This document shows positions 16,179 to 23,920 of a stretch of DNA of 64,000 nt, piece after piece. Position 1 is the stretch's first letter. Every line of letters starts with the position of its first letter. Source of the DNA: Nitrospirales bacterium (GTDB lineage: Bacteria; Nitrospirota; Nitrospiria; Nitrospirales; UBA8639); the NCBI GenBank assembly GCA_029261295.1, contig JAJDBP010000012.1:1-64000 (forward strand). Direction: 5' to 3'. Below the pieces are notes generated by a model. It searched no databases. It was not told the origin of the DNA and saw only the letters and a program-made list of their open reading frames with translations. Both the position numbers and the translations under genes were made by a program.

Positions 16179-16870
16179 CGAACATCGGCAAAAAATGCGG
16201 GTGTGAAGGTGGGGAGGCCATATTCGACATGAAGAATGATCATGAGGACTCGGATAAAACTTTTGCCGATTCCCATTTGAATAAATTTTCGTGCGTCCGT
16301 CATGACCGCCGATGGCAAAAGTCTTGGGGTGGTATACGTGAGCAATTGTTCACCCATTCGGACATCTTCTAGCATAGGCACTAAAGGGAATCCTCCTACT
16401 TGTTGAAAAAGCCCTTCTCGAACAAAGAGTGCCTGGTCTCCGTAGATAATTTTTGAGCGATGACATCGGAAATTATCTAACCAAGAAATCACACGAAGAC
16501 GCCAGTCGTGGCCTGAAAATTGATGTTGGAATCCTCCCGCCTGCCAGCTTGTATCTGATTCAAGTTCATTGAGCTGTTTGATGGCTCCAATTGGCAAGAT
16601 GGTATCGGCGTGAAGGAACATTAACCAGCTGTTACCTGAGCCATGTTGACTTTGCACGTACTTAGCCCCTGCATTCATTTGTGAGGCACGGCCCTTTGGG
16701 GCGGTGACCCAGGTAATTTCCGCGTGGCTTTCGACGATTTTATGCGTATCATCACGACTTCCCCCATCAACCACTACGATTCTATACTCGCCGGTTTGTT
16801 GTAAGACTGATGTCAGTGTGTGGGGGAGGGCTCGTTCTTCATTATAGGTGGGAATAATGATCCAGATCAT
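16175..16870 (-). CDS. Family 2 glycosyltransferase, TIGR04283 type
   Basis: A 231-residue GT-A enzyme: IIIPTYNEERALPHTL at the start, VVVDGGSRDDT, the metal-binding-like FLHADT (DxD position) and GGFPLVPMLEDVRMGEQL. The family name in databases refers to arsenosugar synthesis, but many members lie in unrelated contexts and no arsM or arsS gene is present here. It is the last gene of the six-gene cluster that starts with the MNIO-type precursor peptide, 24 bp after the ferritin-like gene, so it may act on the same product. Confidence 0.8.
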   Translation of the reverse strand: MIWIIIPTYNEERALPHTLTSVLQQTGEYRIVVVDGGSRDDTHKIVESHAEITWVTAPKGRASQMNAGAKYVQSQHGSGNSWLMFLHADTILPIGAIKQLNELESDTSWQAGGFQHQFSGHDWRLRVISWLDNFRCHRSKIIYGDQALFVREGLFQQVGGFPLVPMLEDVRMGEQLLTYTTPRLLPSAVMTDARKFIQMGIGKSFIRVLMIILHVEYGLPTFTPAFFADVR

Positions 16871-16894
16871 GATAAGGGTTTCATTCTCATGATT

Positions 16895-17656
16895 TTATAT
16901 ACTCGGAGATGCGACTACATTGATGGCCTGTGGGGATTCTATCTGTAGCCAGGTGGGAAGACTTTCATGGAAATCTTGCCAGTAGGCTTGTGGGTCTTCA
17001 TCAATCGAATAAAACGCTTCTTGGGCTGAGAACAGAAGTGTCTTCGCCACTGGAAGGTATTTCTGTGTTCGCTCATGCAGTGAATCATAAGATTCCTCGT
17101 CTTTTTCCAGCATGTTGGCGAGGACGCGCTCTCCAAATTGGTGGTGAGCTTCTTCTTGATGAATCAACAGACGTCTCAGTCTTTGAAAGGGTGCTCCACG
17201 TTTCACTAAGCCTGCCTCAATTCGTTTTAATATGGCTTCTCCTAATCCCTCCAGAATTATCTGTTCTCCAATAATCGTTTCTGCAAAGTCTTGTCGAGTG
17301 ATCGCGGTCTCAAGAAGGTCTCGATACGTGTTCATATGTTCCGACATGGGTGATGGGTGACTGGAGTGTGGAGTGAGCCAACGAATGGCCCCTTGAAAGA
17401 TGAAGGCATGATACCCTTCTTGTCGGGCTTGTCCCACCAAAAAGGTTTTCATTCTATGATCAGGAGCAATGGTCACTTGGGCTTCTGCGCAATCATGTGC
17501 TAATTGTTCCCCCAAGACCATAAACGTGAGTAGTTGGGCAAGGTGTGTGTGTTCTCCAGATTGAATGAGCATATGGTTATCCAAAAGTTGCTTGAGGGAG
17601 CGCTGTTGGTGTGCGCAACGCGGCAATAGGGTGGCGAAGATTCGATCCGACGACAC
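16895..17656 (-). CDS. Ferritin-like di-iron protein
   Basis: A protein of up to 253 residues with helical segments carrying Glu and His in the ferritin-like pattern: LGEQLAHDCAEAQ, IIGEQIILEGLGEAIL and HQEEAHHQFGERVL (ExxH-type metal ligands). The ORF start at 17656 is a GTG without a clear site and overlaps the radical SAM gene by 80 bp. ATG 17572, three bases after the radical SAM stop, is an alternative giving 225 residues. A di-iron oxygenase or oxidase role is likely from the fold; the substrate is unknown. Confidence 0.7.
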   Translation of the reverse strand: MSSDRIFATLLPRCAHQQRSLKQLLDNHMLIQSGEHTHLAQLLTFMVLGEQLAHDCAEAQVTIAPDHRMKTFLVGQARQEGYHAFIFQGAIRWLTPHSSHPSPMSEHMNTYRDLLETAITRQDFAETIIGEQIILEGLGEAILKRIEAGLVKRGAPFQRLRRLLIHQEEAHHQFGERVLANMLEKDEESYDSLHERTQKYLPVAKTLLFSAQEAFYSIDEDPQAYWQDFHESLPTWLQIESPQAINVVASPSI

Positions 17657-18569
17657 GGCTACAGAGCATATTGCACGCTGACTTGTCTGAACATTGCTGA
17701 ATATTGAGATAATCTAAATTCGTAAGAATTTCTGAAAAGGAAGTGGATAACAGATTTCCGGAATGTGGCAGAGCCAAACAAGGCGCGACGTTTCCTGAGG
17801 CATCGATAGCAATGCTGTAGCGTCCTGCATCACAGGTCGGCAGGGGCTGGTCGTTGAGCCATTGAATATTGTCTTGAAGATAATTCCTGAAATACCCTTT
17901 TGGAACCAAGCGCGATTCCAGCACTTCTTGGAAGACAGCCGCCGCTGTGGCCTTTTTGTATTGAAGTGTCAGGTCGACCTTGCCATACCGAGAAATATCC
18001 CAATGATAGGCTCCGAGAACCGGAATCATTCCATGATTGCGAGCGAATCGGACGACATCTAGAACATCCTTACGGTTTACCTCACTGACAATGCATGTGA
18101 GGTATTTTGGATGCGGGTAGTCATTGAGTAATTCAATGCCCTTTAACACGAGGGGTAGTTGGTCTGCTCCCCTTATGGTTCTATAGTGTTGACGATCTAA
18201 GGTGTCGAGACTGATGGAAAGACTGATCGGGTGATTCGCGAAGCGTCCAAGAAGATCAGGAGTGAATTTTGTACCGTTCGTGATAAGGCTGATGGTAAAT
18301 CCAAGGGAAGATAAATCATCCAAGATATCAGGGAGGTCTTTTCGTAAGAGAGGTTCCCCGCCTTGGACGAATACCACTCTGAGGCCTTCGTCATAGAGAT
18401 GTGAAAACACCCGGAAGATTTCTTCCCGACTCATTTCATAGCGACCTTGGTTGAGAGGAAGATCGCAATAGCCACAGACAGAATTGCAGCGAAGCGTGAC
18501 TTCAAAAATGGCTAAAATCGGCCGTTTTTGCAGCAGGTTTTTAAGGGGCTTGAGGTAAGGTTGAAGCAT
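17577..18569 (-). CDS. Radical SAM protein with SPASM-like C-terminus
   Basis: A 330-residue enzyme with cluster motif C28-x3-C32-x2-C35 (LRCNSVCGYC), the GGEPLLRKDL SAM-contact motif, and a C-terminal Cys-rich region (TCDAGRYS, GNVAPCLAL, then CSDKSACNMLC) resembling the extra cluster domain of SPASM enzymes, many of which modify peptides. The gene follows the DUF2063 gene by 41 bp and precedes the ferritin-like gene with overlap, which places it in the same operon as a precursor peptide. Confidence 0.82.
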   Translation of the reverse strand: MLQPYLKPLKNLLQKRPILAIFEVTLRCNSVCGYCDLPLNQGRYEMSREEIFRVFSHLYDEGLRVVFVQGGEPLLRKDLPDILDDLSSLGFTISLITNGTKFTPDLLGRFANHPISLSISLDTLDRQHYRTIRGADQLPLVLKGIELLNDYPHPKYLTCIVSEVNRKDVLDVVRFARNHGMIPVLGAYHWDISRYGKVDLTLQYKKATAAAVFQEVLESRLVPKGYFRNYLQDNIQWLNDQPLPTCDAGRYSIAIDASGNVAPCLALPHSGNLLSTSFSEILTNLDYLNIQQCSDKSACNMLCSRVVGSNLRHPIAALRTPTALPQATFG

Positions 18570-18610
18570 ATGGATAGAAGTTCTATTAATTAAAATTACA
18601 GGACGAGGAG

Positions 18611-19414
18611 TTATGCCGCTGGGCCTATTTCTAGTTGAGTCACAATTTCCGTCTGTTTGATTAATGCAAATAAGTCTGAGACCGTGGTGGCGGTGATATC
18701 GGTAAATTCTTGTAACGTGCGATCGAGTGATTCTTCGATACTGGCTCCCGAGATGAGATGGCGTAGGAGCAGGTATTCGGGTTCGCGCAACTGTTTAATA
18801 TAGACCTGTTGTTGGTGTTTGTAGCACAGTAGCCATTGAGGTTGGTTCCAATCGTTTTCCGGCAATGAGGTTTGTGTCGTTCCTCTCGCTTTCCACACAT
18901 CATAGACTGAAAAAGATGATCGAAAGAGGCGAGCAGAAGGGCCAAAAGCTAATCGCAAATTTCCCGACATGGGGTGTTCTTGGAATTGCTCTGGCGTTAG
19001 TGCCGTATGTGGGGGCAGATGAAAAACTTCTTTGAAAAGCCATTCAAATCGTGCCAAATCTCCTAGAAAGGGAAGATCGGAAAAGGGTTGCCGCCTGTCT
19101 AGGAAATCGGGAAAAGTTTTTCCGAAGTCGGAAAGGTTATAGGACGTAGAGAAATGTTCGAGTAGGAATTCTTTGGCTAATTGAAAATAGTGTTCGTCCC
19201 CTGCGACCCACCATACGGCTTCAAAGGTTTCCCCTAATGCTTCCGTGAGCCGTACGATGTGTCCGGTGCGGTATACATCCACTGCGGCACCTGGACCTAA
19301 TGCTCCGCCCGGAATAATTCCGTTAAGGAGCGTTGGGTCAACCTGAGTGTCTTCGGGCCTAAGAGAGGCTTGTGAAAACAGCTGTTGAAACTGGTTGAGT
19401 GTGAGTTTGGCCAT
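18611..19414 (-). CDS. bufC: DUF2063 / HvfC-BufC N-terminal-type protein
   Basis: From ATG 19414 (MAKLTLNQFQQLFSQ) the protein has 267 residues. The 19495 start in the track adds a basic, unlikely N-terminus. The segment YRTGHIVRLTEALGETFEAVWWVAGDEHYFQLAKEFL is typical of the DUF2063 putative DNA-binding-like domain, which in bufferin and related RiPP clusters is the partner that binds the precursor for the MNIO enzyme. The gene overlaps the end of the MNIO gene by 56 bp, consistent with a two-protein complex. The symbol is by analogy. Confidence 0.85.
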   Translation of the reverse strand: MAKLTLNQFQQLFSQASLRPEDTQVDPTLLNGIIPGGALGPGAAVDVYRTGHIVRLTEALGETFEAVWWVAGDEHYFQLAKEFLLEHFSTSYNLSDFGKTFPDFLDRRQPFSDLPFLGDLARFEWLFKEVFHLPPHTALTPEQFQEHPMSGNLRLAFGPSARLFRSSFSVYDVWKARGTTQTSLPENDWNQPQWLLCYKHQQQVYIKQLREPEYLLLRHLISGASIEESLDRTLQEFTDITATTVSDLFALIKQTEIVTQLEIGPAA

Positions 19415-20231
19415 GGTGATACGTCCAAATATGAGCCGCTTTTTTTGCTTCTTCTTCGAGCTGTGGAAATTCAGGAATATCTTCATCCCATTCAATCAAT
19501 ACGGGTACGTTTGGAGCACGGGCGATGAGTGAAGAAAACAAATCCCAAACCTCCGGGTAGACTGGTTTCGAATGTGTGTCAAAGAGATGGGTCCCCATAT
19601 CCGTATACCCTGCTAAATGAACTTGTCCAATGATATGTGTTGGAATTCCATCCAAGAATAGTGCTGGATCAAAATGATGATTTTTGGCATTGACGTAAAG
19701 ATTGTTCAGGTCTAACAGAATTTGGCATCCAGAACGGTCGGCTACGGCTTGTAAGAAATCCCACTCTGTATAGTCGCCGCAGGGTAACCGAAGATAGGTC
19801 GACACATTTTCCAAGAGGATGGGTCTTTGTAAATAGGTTTGAACGTGGTCGACATGTTCGACAATGAGATTTAATGCCTCTTCGGTAAACGGTATCGGGA
19901 GAAGATCGTGCAAGTTCTGTTGTTGTAATCCTGTCCAACAAAGATGATCGGAAACAATAAAGGGATCAATCCGATTCACGAGCGTGCGAAGATTCTCTAG
20001 ATATTTGGGGCGAAGTCCTTCCGCGGACGCAATGGAAAGAGAAACCCCATGCAAGGCCACGGGGTAATCACTTCGGATGAGCTCCAACATATGGAGGGGG
20101 CGTCCCTTTGTGTCCATATAGTTTTCACTCACGGCCTCGAACCATGAGATCGATGTCTGAGGTCGTGGCTCGAGAAAGGGATAGTGGGTGGGACGAAGTC
20201 CCACCCCTATGTTTGGTTGTTTCTCCTTCAT
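19359..20231 (-). CDS. bufB: MNIO-family (DUF692) RiPP-modifying enzyme, BufB/HvfB-like
   Basis: A 290-residue protein with the TIM-barrel DUF692 pattern: GVGLRPTHYPF at the start, LHGVSLSIAS, IVSDHLCWTG, LLENVSTYL, LLDLNNLYVNAKNH, GQVHLAGYTD and LIEWDEDIP. The His, Asp and Glu residues are those expected to hold the multinuclear iron site. Known MNIO enzymes convert Cys of precursor peptides into oxazolone/thioamide or thiooxazole groups. ATG 20231 lies 4 bp after the peptide gene stop, so translation is probably coupled. Confidence 0.92.
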   Translation of the reverse strand: MKEKQPNIGVGLRPTHYPFLEPRPQTSISWFEAVSENYMDTKGRPLHMLELIRSDYPVALHGVSLSIASAEGLRPKYLENLRTLVNRIDPFIVSDHLCWTGLQQQNLHDLLPIPFTEEALNLIVEHVDHVQTYLQRPILLENVSTYLRLPCGDYTEWDFLQAVADRSGCQILLDLNNLYVNAKNHHFDPALFLDGIPTHIIGQVHLAGYTDMGTHLFDTHSKPVYPEVWDLFSSLIARAPNVPVLIEWDEDIPEFPQLEEEAKKAAHIWTYHHGQTHTQPVSTAVFTSLS

Positions 20232-20235
20232 GCCA

Positions 20236-20520
20236 TCAGTATGCCCCAGGCGTGGAGCTTTCTTTTGCCATGTAAGTTCCACCCTTGGTGTCACAATCGG
20301 CTTTACTCATACTCATCCAACTTTTACCCTTGCAGTCATTTTTCCCTTCACAGGAGTTGGCAAGCGTTTTACATTCGCCCTTGCCTTTACAGTCATTGAC
20401 GCCATGACATTGGCCCTTGGCCATTTCCCCCATGCTTGCAGAGTCATGCGAATGGGCACACCCTGAAGCAATAAGCAATCCTGAAAGTGCAGCGCCTAGT
20501 AAGAGTGATTTTTGTGTCAT
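20236..20520 (-). CDS. bufA: Cys-rich secreted precursor peptide, bufferin-like (BufA)
   Basis: From ATG 20520, behind a GGAGG site, a 94-residue peptide. It has a Sec-type signal (SLLLGAALSGLLIASGC, possibly a lipobox) and a mature part with Cys at 38, 44, 50, 57, 63 and 76. The unit CxGxNDCKGK occurs twice (38-47 and 57-66). A short Cys-rich exported peptide directly before DUF692 and DUF2063 genes matches bufferins, copper-binding RiPPs that protect against copper. The subfamily, core boundaries and the metal are inferred. Confidence 0.85.
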   Translation of the reverse strand: MTQKSLLLGAALSGLLIASGCAHSHDSASMGEMAKGQCHGVNDCKGKGECKTLANSCEGKNDCKGKSWMSMSKADCDTKGGTYMAKESSTPGAY

Positions 20521-20532
20521 GTGAACGGCCTC

Positions 20533-20593
20533 CAATATTTGTAGAATATTAAAAAATCTGAGGTTTCCTGTTCATAAATGAGGAAAGCCTCAG
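20533..20593 (-). promoter_or_regulatory. Terminator-like hairpin and/or ECF-type promoter before the precursor gene
   Basis: Read on the minus strand, CTGAGGCTTTCCT and AGGAAACCTCAG form a 12-bp stem with one bulged base and an 11-base loop, followed by ATTTTTTAATATT. The T run ends only about 13 bases before the GGAGG site. The same bases contain GGAAAC, 17 bases, then TCTAC, similar to ECF sigma promoters. It may end the upstream DUF547 transcript, attenuate bufA, or be the bufA promoter. Confidence 0.6.
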
Positions 20594-20729
20594 TTTGGTC
20601 GATTCCATACCGATCAGTCCCTGATTTTGGCTAGGTGTTACATAGTTTTACCGTTTTATCGGGAAAAAGGCTATTTGGGCTTTGTCCACGAGGATGCAAA
20701 TCATACAACATGTTTGAAATAGACCATTT

Positions 20730-21515
20730 CTAGGATTCTTGATGAGGGGGAAGACCGTTGAGATTCCAATCATATTCAAGGAATTCGATGGTGTAGGGTG
20801 TGTGGCGAAGATCTTCCGCTAACTTCTGGTCTGTGACGAATTGTGCGACATAATTGAGCAGAGACCCTGAATGATTGATGAAATCTTCAGGGAACCAATC
20901 AAAAATTTTGGAAAGATAGGCGATCTTTTTTTTCTGATCGAAATGGTTTCGTGATGGATCATTGATGAATTCTTTGGCACTGAGGGTGAGCTGCTGATCG
21001 ATGTTCTCAGCAGTATAAGCCCATGGTTGTAATTTCGGACAAGATTGCGAGGCGCATACAATGGCAAAATGAATACGAGGTTCTTGGAAATCCGGAATGA
21101 GAATTTCTCGTTCAAGATCATATAAATTTATGGGCTCGCCTCCCACGAGATAATCCTGACTAATAAAATAGGTATAGCGTCCCGAAAAGGAGGAGGGAGA
21201 GAGCCCATTGAGAATTCCCTTGATGGCAAAGGCGTTATACGCATTGATCCAGAATGCCAGACGATGATTTGGTGTAGGGAGTTGTTGTGGTGCGAGATGC
21301 TGGAGTTCAATGAGATATGAGGAAAACTGTTGATCGGAAGCCAATGCAGGGTAATTGACTACCCCATCATTGATATTCTGCTGAAGACTTTGATCAAAAT
21401 TGTGATGAGTAAAAGAGGACGGCTGAATTGGCTGTTGCGGTGAAAAAGTTTTCGGAACCGATGAGCAGCCAATAAGATTGAGTATGGCGATAGAAAGAAT
21501 AATCCAGTTTTTCAT
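20730..21515 (-). CDS. DUF547 lipoprotein
   Basis: A 261-residue protein with a lipoprotein signal (AILNLIGCSS) and the DUF547 core: RLAFWINAYNAFAIKGIL, GEPINLYDLEREIL, PRIHFAIVCASQSCPKL and LSKIFDWFPEDF. The start has an AGGGGGT site. DUF547 proteins are predicted to be periplasmic, with a papain-like fold, but no reaction is established. It lies 137 bp upstream of the hairpin before bufA and is probably a separate transcript. Confidence 0.88.
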   Translation of the reverse strand: MKNWIILSIAILNLIGCSSVPKTFSPQQPIQPSSFTHHNFDQSLQQNINDGVVNYPALASDQQFSSYLIELQHLAPQQLPTPNHRLAFWINAYNAFAIKGILNGLSPSSFSGRYTYFISQDYLVGGEPINLYDLEREILIPDFQEPRIHFAIVCASQSCPKLQPWAYTAENIDQQLTLSAKEFINDPSRNHFDQKKKIAYLSKIFDWFPEDFINHSGSLLNYVAQFVTDQKLAEDLRHTPYTIEFLEYDWNLNGLPPHQES

Positions 21516-21730
21516 GTAGTGACCCCCTGTTGTTTTGGTCAGTTGAACAGGATTTCTGTTACAGAGGTTTCTTGATGGAAAAGACCAAATATGTGGATTG
21601 ATGCTCTATCGGAGACAAATAGAGAAGGATTGGAATAGGGAGGGATCCTCGAAAGGTCTTGAAGCGGAGAGGAAACATACCAATCTGAGGAAAGATAAGC
21701 TCAGGAGAATTTTCATCTGAATATATTATT

Positions 21731-22060
21731 CTAAAGCCGAATGCTATTGGAAAATGTATGTATGACTGTGACTCCCGCGATGATCAACCCCATACCAATC
21801 ACGGCTGGGGCATCAGGGATTTCACGAAACATGATCATTCCTACGAGGGCCACCAGAACAATGCCTATCCCTGACCAAATGGCATAGGCAATGCCTACTG
21901 TCATGTGCCGTAAGACCAAGCTTAAAAGATAGAAGGCTGCGCCATATCCCAATACTACCAATATGCTGGGCCCTAGTTTTGTGAACCCTTCGGCGCTTTT
22001 GAGCGCGCTGGTGGCAATGACTTCTGCCAAAATGGCGATAAACAAATAAAGATAGGTCAT
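21731..22060 (-). CDS. SMR-family small multidrug efflux protein (EmrE/QacE type)
   Basis: A 109-residue, four-helix membrane protein. The essential membrane Glu lies in ILAEVIATSALK, and the GIAYAIWSGIGIV motif is that of the drug-exporting SMR branch. These proteins exchange cationic compounds for protons as dimers. The start has an AAAGGA site. No partner SMR gene is adjacent, so a homodimer is likely. Confidence 0.92.
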   Translation of the reverse strand: MTYLYLFIAILAEVIATSALKSAEGFTKLGPSILVVLGYGAAFYLLSLVLRHMTVGIAYAIWSGIGIVLVALVGMIMFREIPDAPAVIGMGLIIAGVTVIHTFSNSIRL

Positions 22061-22157
22061 GGTTGCTGTCCTTTGGGTGCTTTTTGAAAAGTGAGCGTTA
22101 GATTGGTGAAAAGTTGCGGATTCTCAAAAAGTGGTTAGTCTCTGCCGCTCTAGTTGG

Positions 22158-22799
22158 TTAGTTGTGCTGGTATCGATAATGGCCGGTGATGGAAAAATTA
22201 AACAACATGTCTTCTAGTTTTGGGCCTTCTCCAATGTTATGCACAATCATTGGCCGTTTAGTTTCGGGAGCCGTGACATCTGTGACGATGCCAATATGGG
22301 GGAGGCGATTGTTGATCATCCAAGTGACGACGTCTCCAGCTGTATAGTCGGATCCTGCCATGGAAATAGGGAGAGACTTTCCATGACGTGTAAAGAATGT
22401 CTGTAGATTTGGAACTCGACGGTGGTCGATATTGGAGTCGGGTTTGTGAAGCCCCCAACGCTTTGGGTAGTCCTCAAAATGAGCTTGCATATCTTCATGG
22501 ACTAATTGTTGAAGATCTATCCCTAAGGCTCGGTACGAACGAATAACAACATCAGTGCAGACGCCAACTTGATCGGGCACATCTCCCATGGGATAGGGAA
22601 TCTTGCGATATTTGCCATCGTAGGTGACGTGATGATTCGTTCGTTCTATGGCGGCTTGAACTAAATTATTGGTCAGAGCATGATCTCGTTTTTCTTGACC
22701 AAAGCCTACAGAATAGATTCCGCCTAGAAGTATGACTACGAGGAAGGCCAGTCTTCCTTGTTGTACGGTTGGCTTACTGAGAGTCGTTGGAGAAGGCAT
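22158..22799 (-). CDS. DUF1287 exported protein
   Basis: A 213-residue protein with an N-terminal membrane/signal segment (LAFLVVILLGGIYSVGFG) and the DUF1287 domain, marked by VGVCTDVVIRSYRALGIDLQ, NIDHRRVPNLQTFF, YTAGDVVTWM and HIGIVTD. The Cys and His residues suggest an NlpC/P60-like amidase fold, with no substrate known. A GAGGAAA site precedes ATG 22799. Confidence 0.85.
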   Translation of the reverse strand: MPSPTTLSKPTVQQGRLAFLVVILLGGIYSVGFGQEKRDHALTNNLVQAAIERTNHHVTYDGKYRKIPYPMGDVPDQVGVCTDVVIRSYRALGIDLQQLVHEDMQAHFEDYPKRWGLHKPDSNIDHRRVPNLQTFFTRHGKSLPISMAGSDYTAGDVVTWMINNRLPHIGIVTDVTAPETKRPMIVHNIGEGPKLEDMLFNFSITGHYRYQHN

Positions 22800-22896
22800 G
22801 TGATTTCCTCGGGGATTAATCCATAAAGCTAGTCTATCAGAAGAATAGGTTGCTATTGATTCGCTGCAAGATTCTCAATCAATATGGCTCACTTTT

Positions 22897-23697
22897 TTAG
22901 CTGGCGTTGAGCATGCGAATTTCCCTTTGTGGGAAAGGAATTTGAATGCGATCCGTGCCGAAGGCCTCAACGATAGCTTGATAGAGCTCTGCTTGTGCGG
23001 GCACAAAATCTGCTACAGCGACCCAAGGCTTGACGGATATATTAATGGAAGAATCCCCAAGTTCTCCAACACCAATCACGGGAACGGGGTCTTGTACCAC
23101 GCGCGTATTCCCATTGACCACTCGCTGGATCGTCGCCAAGGCTTGGGTGAGATCTGTCGCGTAGGCCACGCCCACCGTCAAATTGAGTTGGCGAATCTTT
23201 CCATAGTTATGAAGGATTTCTCCGATAATTTTTCGATTTGGTATGACGACGATGGATTGATCGATGTGCAACAGTTTGGTGGTGAAAATATCAATAGACT
23301 GGACTTCGCCATGTTCTCCCAAAATATCGATGAATTGGCCTACCCGAAAGGGCTTGGTAATGATGATACTCAAGCCCGCGAACAGGTTCAGAAACACTCC
23401 TTGAAGGGCTAAGCCAATTCCTACTCCGGCCACACCCAGTCCGGCAATTAAGGGGAAAATCTGAATGCCAAATTGTTGCAACATAATTAAGAGGGTAAAA
23501 AGAAATATGATACCCTTGACGACCCGAACCAGTAGCAAGCGTACTGGAGGCTCCATTTCCAGTTTCCCCAATGTTTTATGGGTATATCGACCTGCCGATT
23601 TGGCTAGGAATGCCCCAACCCCCAAAATGAGCAGTCCGCTTGCTGCCTGTAGTCCATACTGAATGACTAAATCCATACTAATGTCAGTCCCAAACAT
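22897..23697 (-). CDS. MscS-family mechanosensitive channel
   Basis: A 266-residue inner-membrane protein with three predicted helices. The pore-helix-like stretch GLGVAGVGIGLALQGVFLNLFAGL and the beta-domain sequence FRVGQFIDILGEHGEVQSIDIFTTKL are classical for small MscS channels, which release solutes under osmotic downshock. GGAGGG precedes the ATG. The gene is single, divergent from the TPR gene. Confidence 0.93.
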   Translation of the reverse strand: MFGTDISMDLVIQYGLQAASGLLILGVGAFLAKSAGRYTHKTLGKLEMEPPVRLLLVRVVKGIIFLFTLLIMLQQFGIQIFPLIAGLGVAGVGIGLALQGVFLNLFAGLSIIITKPFRVGQFIDILGEHGEVQSIDIFTTKLLHIDQSIVVIPNRKIIGEILHNYGKIRQLNLTVGVAYATDLTQALATIQRVVNGNTRVVQDPVPVIGVGELGDSSINISVKPWVAVADFVPAQAELYQAIVEAFGTDRIQIPFPQREIRMLNAS

Positions 23698-23920
23698 GTG
23701 TATCCCTCCGGGTAAAGGTGAAGAATTTTTCTCATTTGATTAAGGTTGTTTACGAGAATAACTAATGAGGAGATTCCGGTCTAGAAAGAGTGGAAACATT
23801 ATTTTTCTTTGCTCCTAATGGCTTGCTTAAAATTTGAAAATTCGATATTAATCCTCTCTTTGAGGATTGTGTATTCAAAAAGGGATCATTGGGAATATTT
23901 TTTCGGATAGGAGGCTCCTC

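Noticed and set aside
16175-16870. Arsenosugar synthesis from the TIGR04283 glycosyltransferase
   Set aside because: No arsM, arsS or other arsenic genes; the family occurs in many contexts, and here the neighbours are RiPP-type enzymes.
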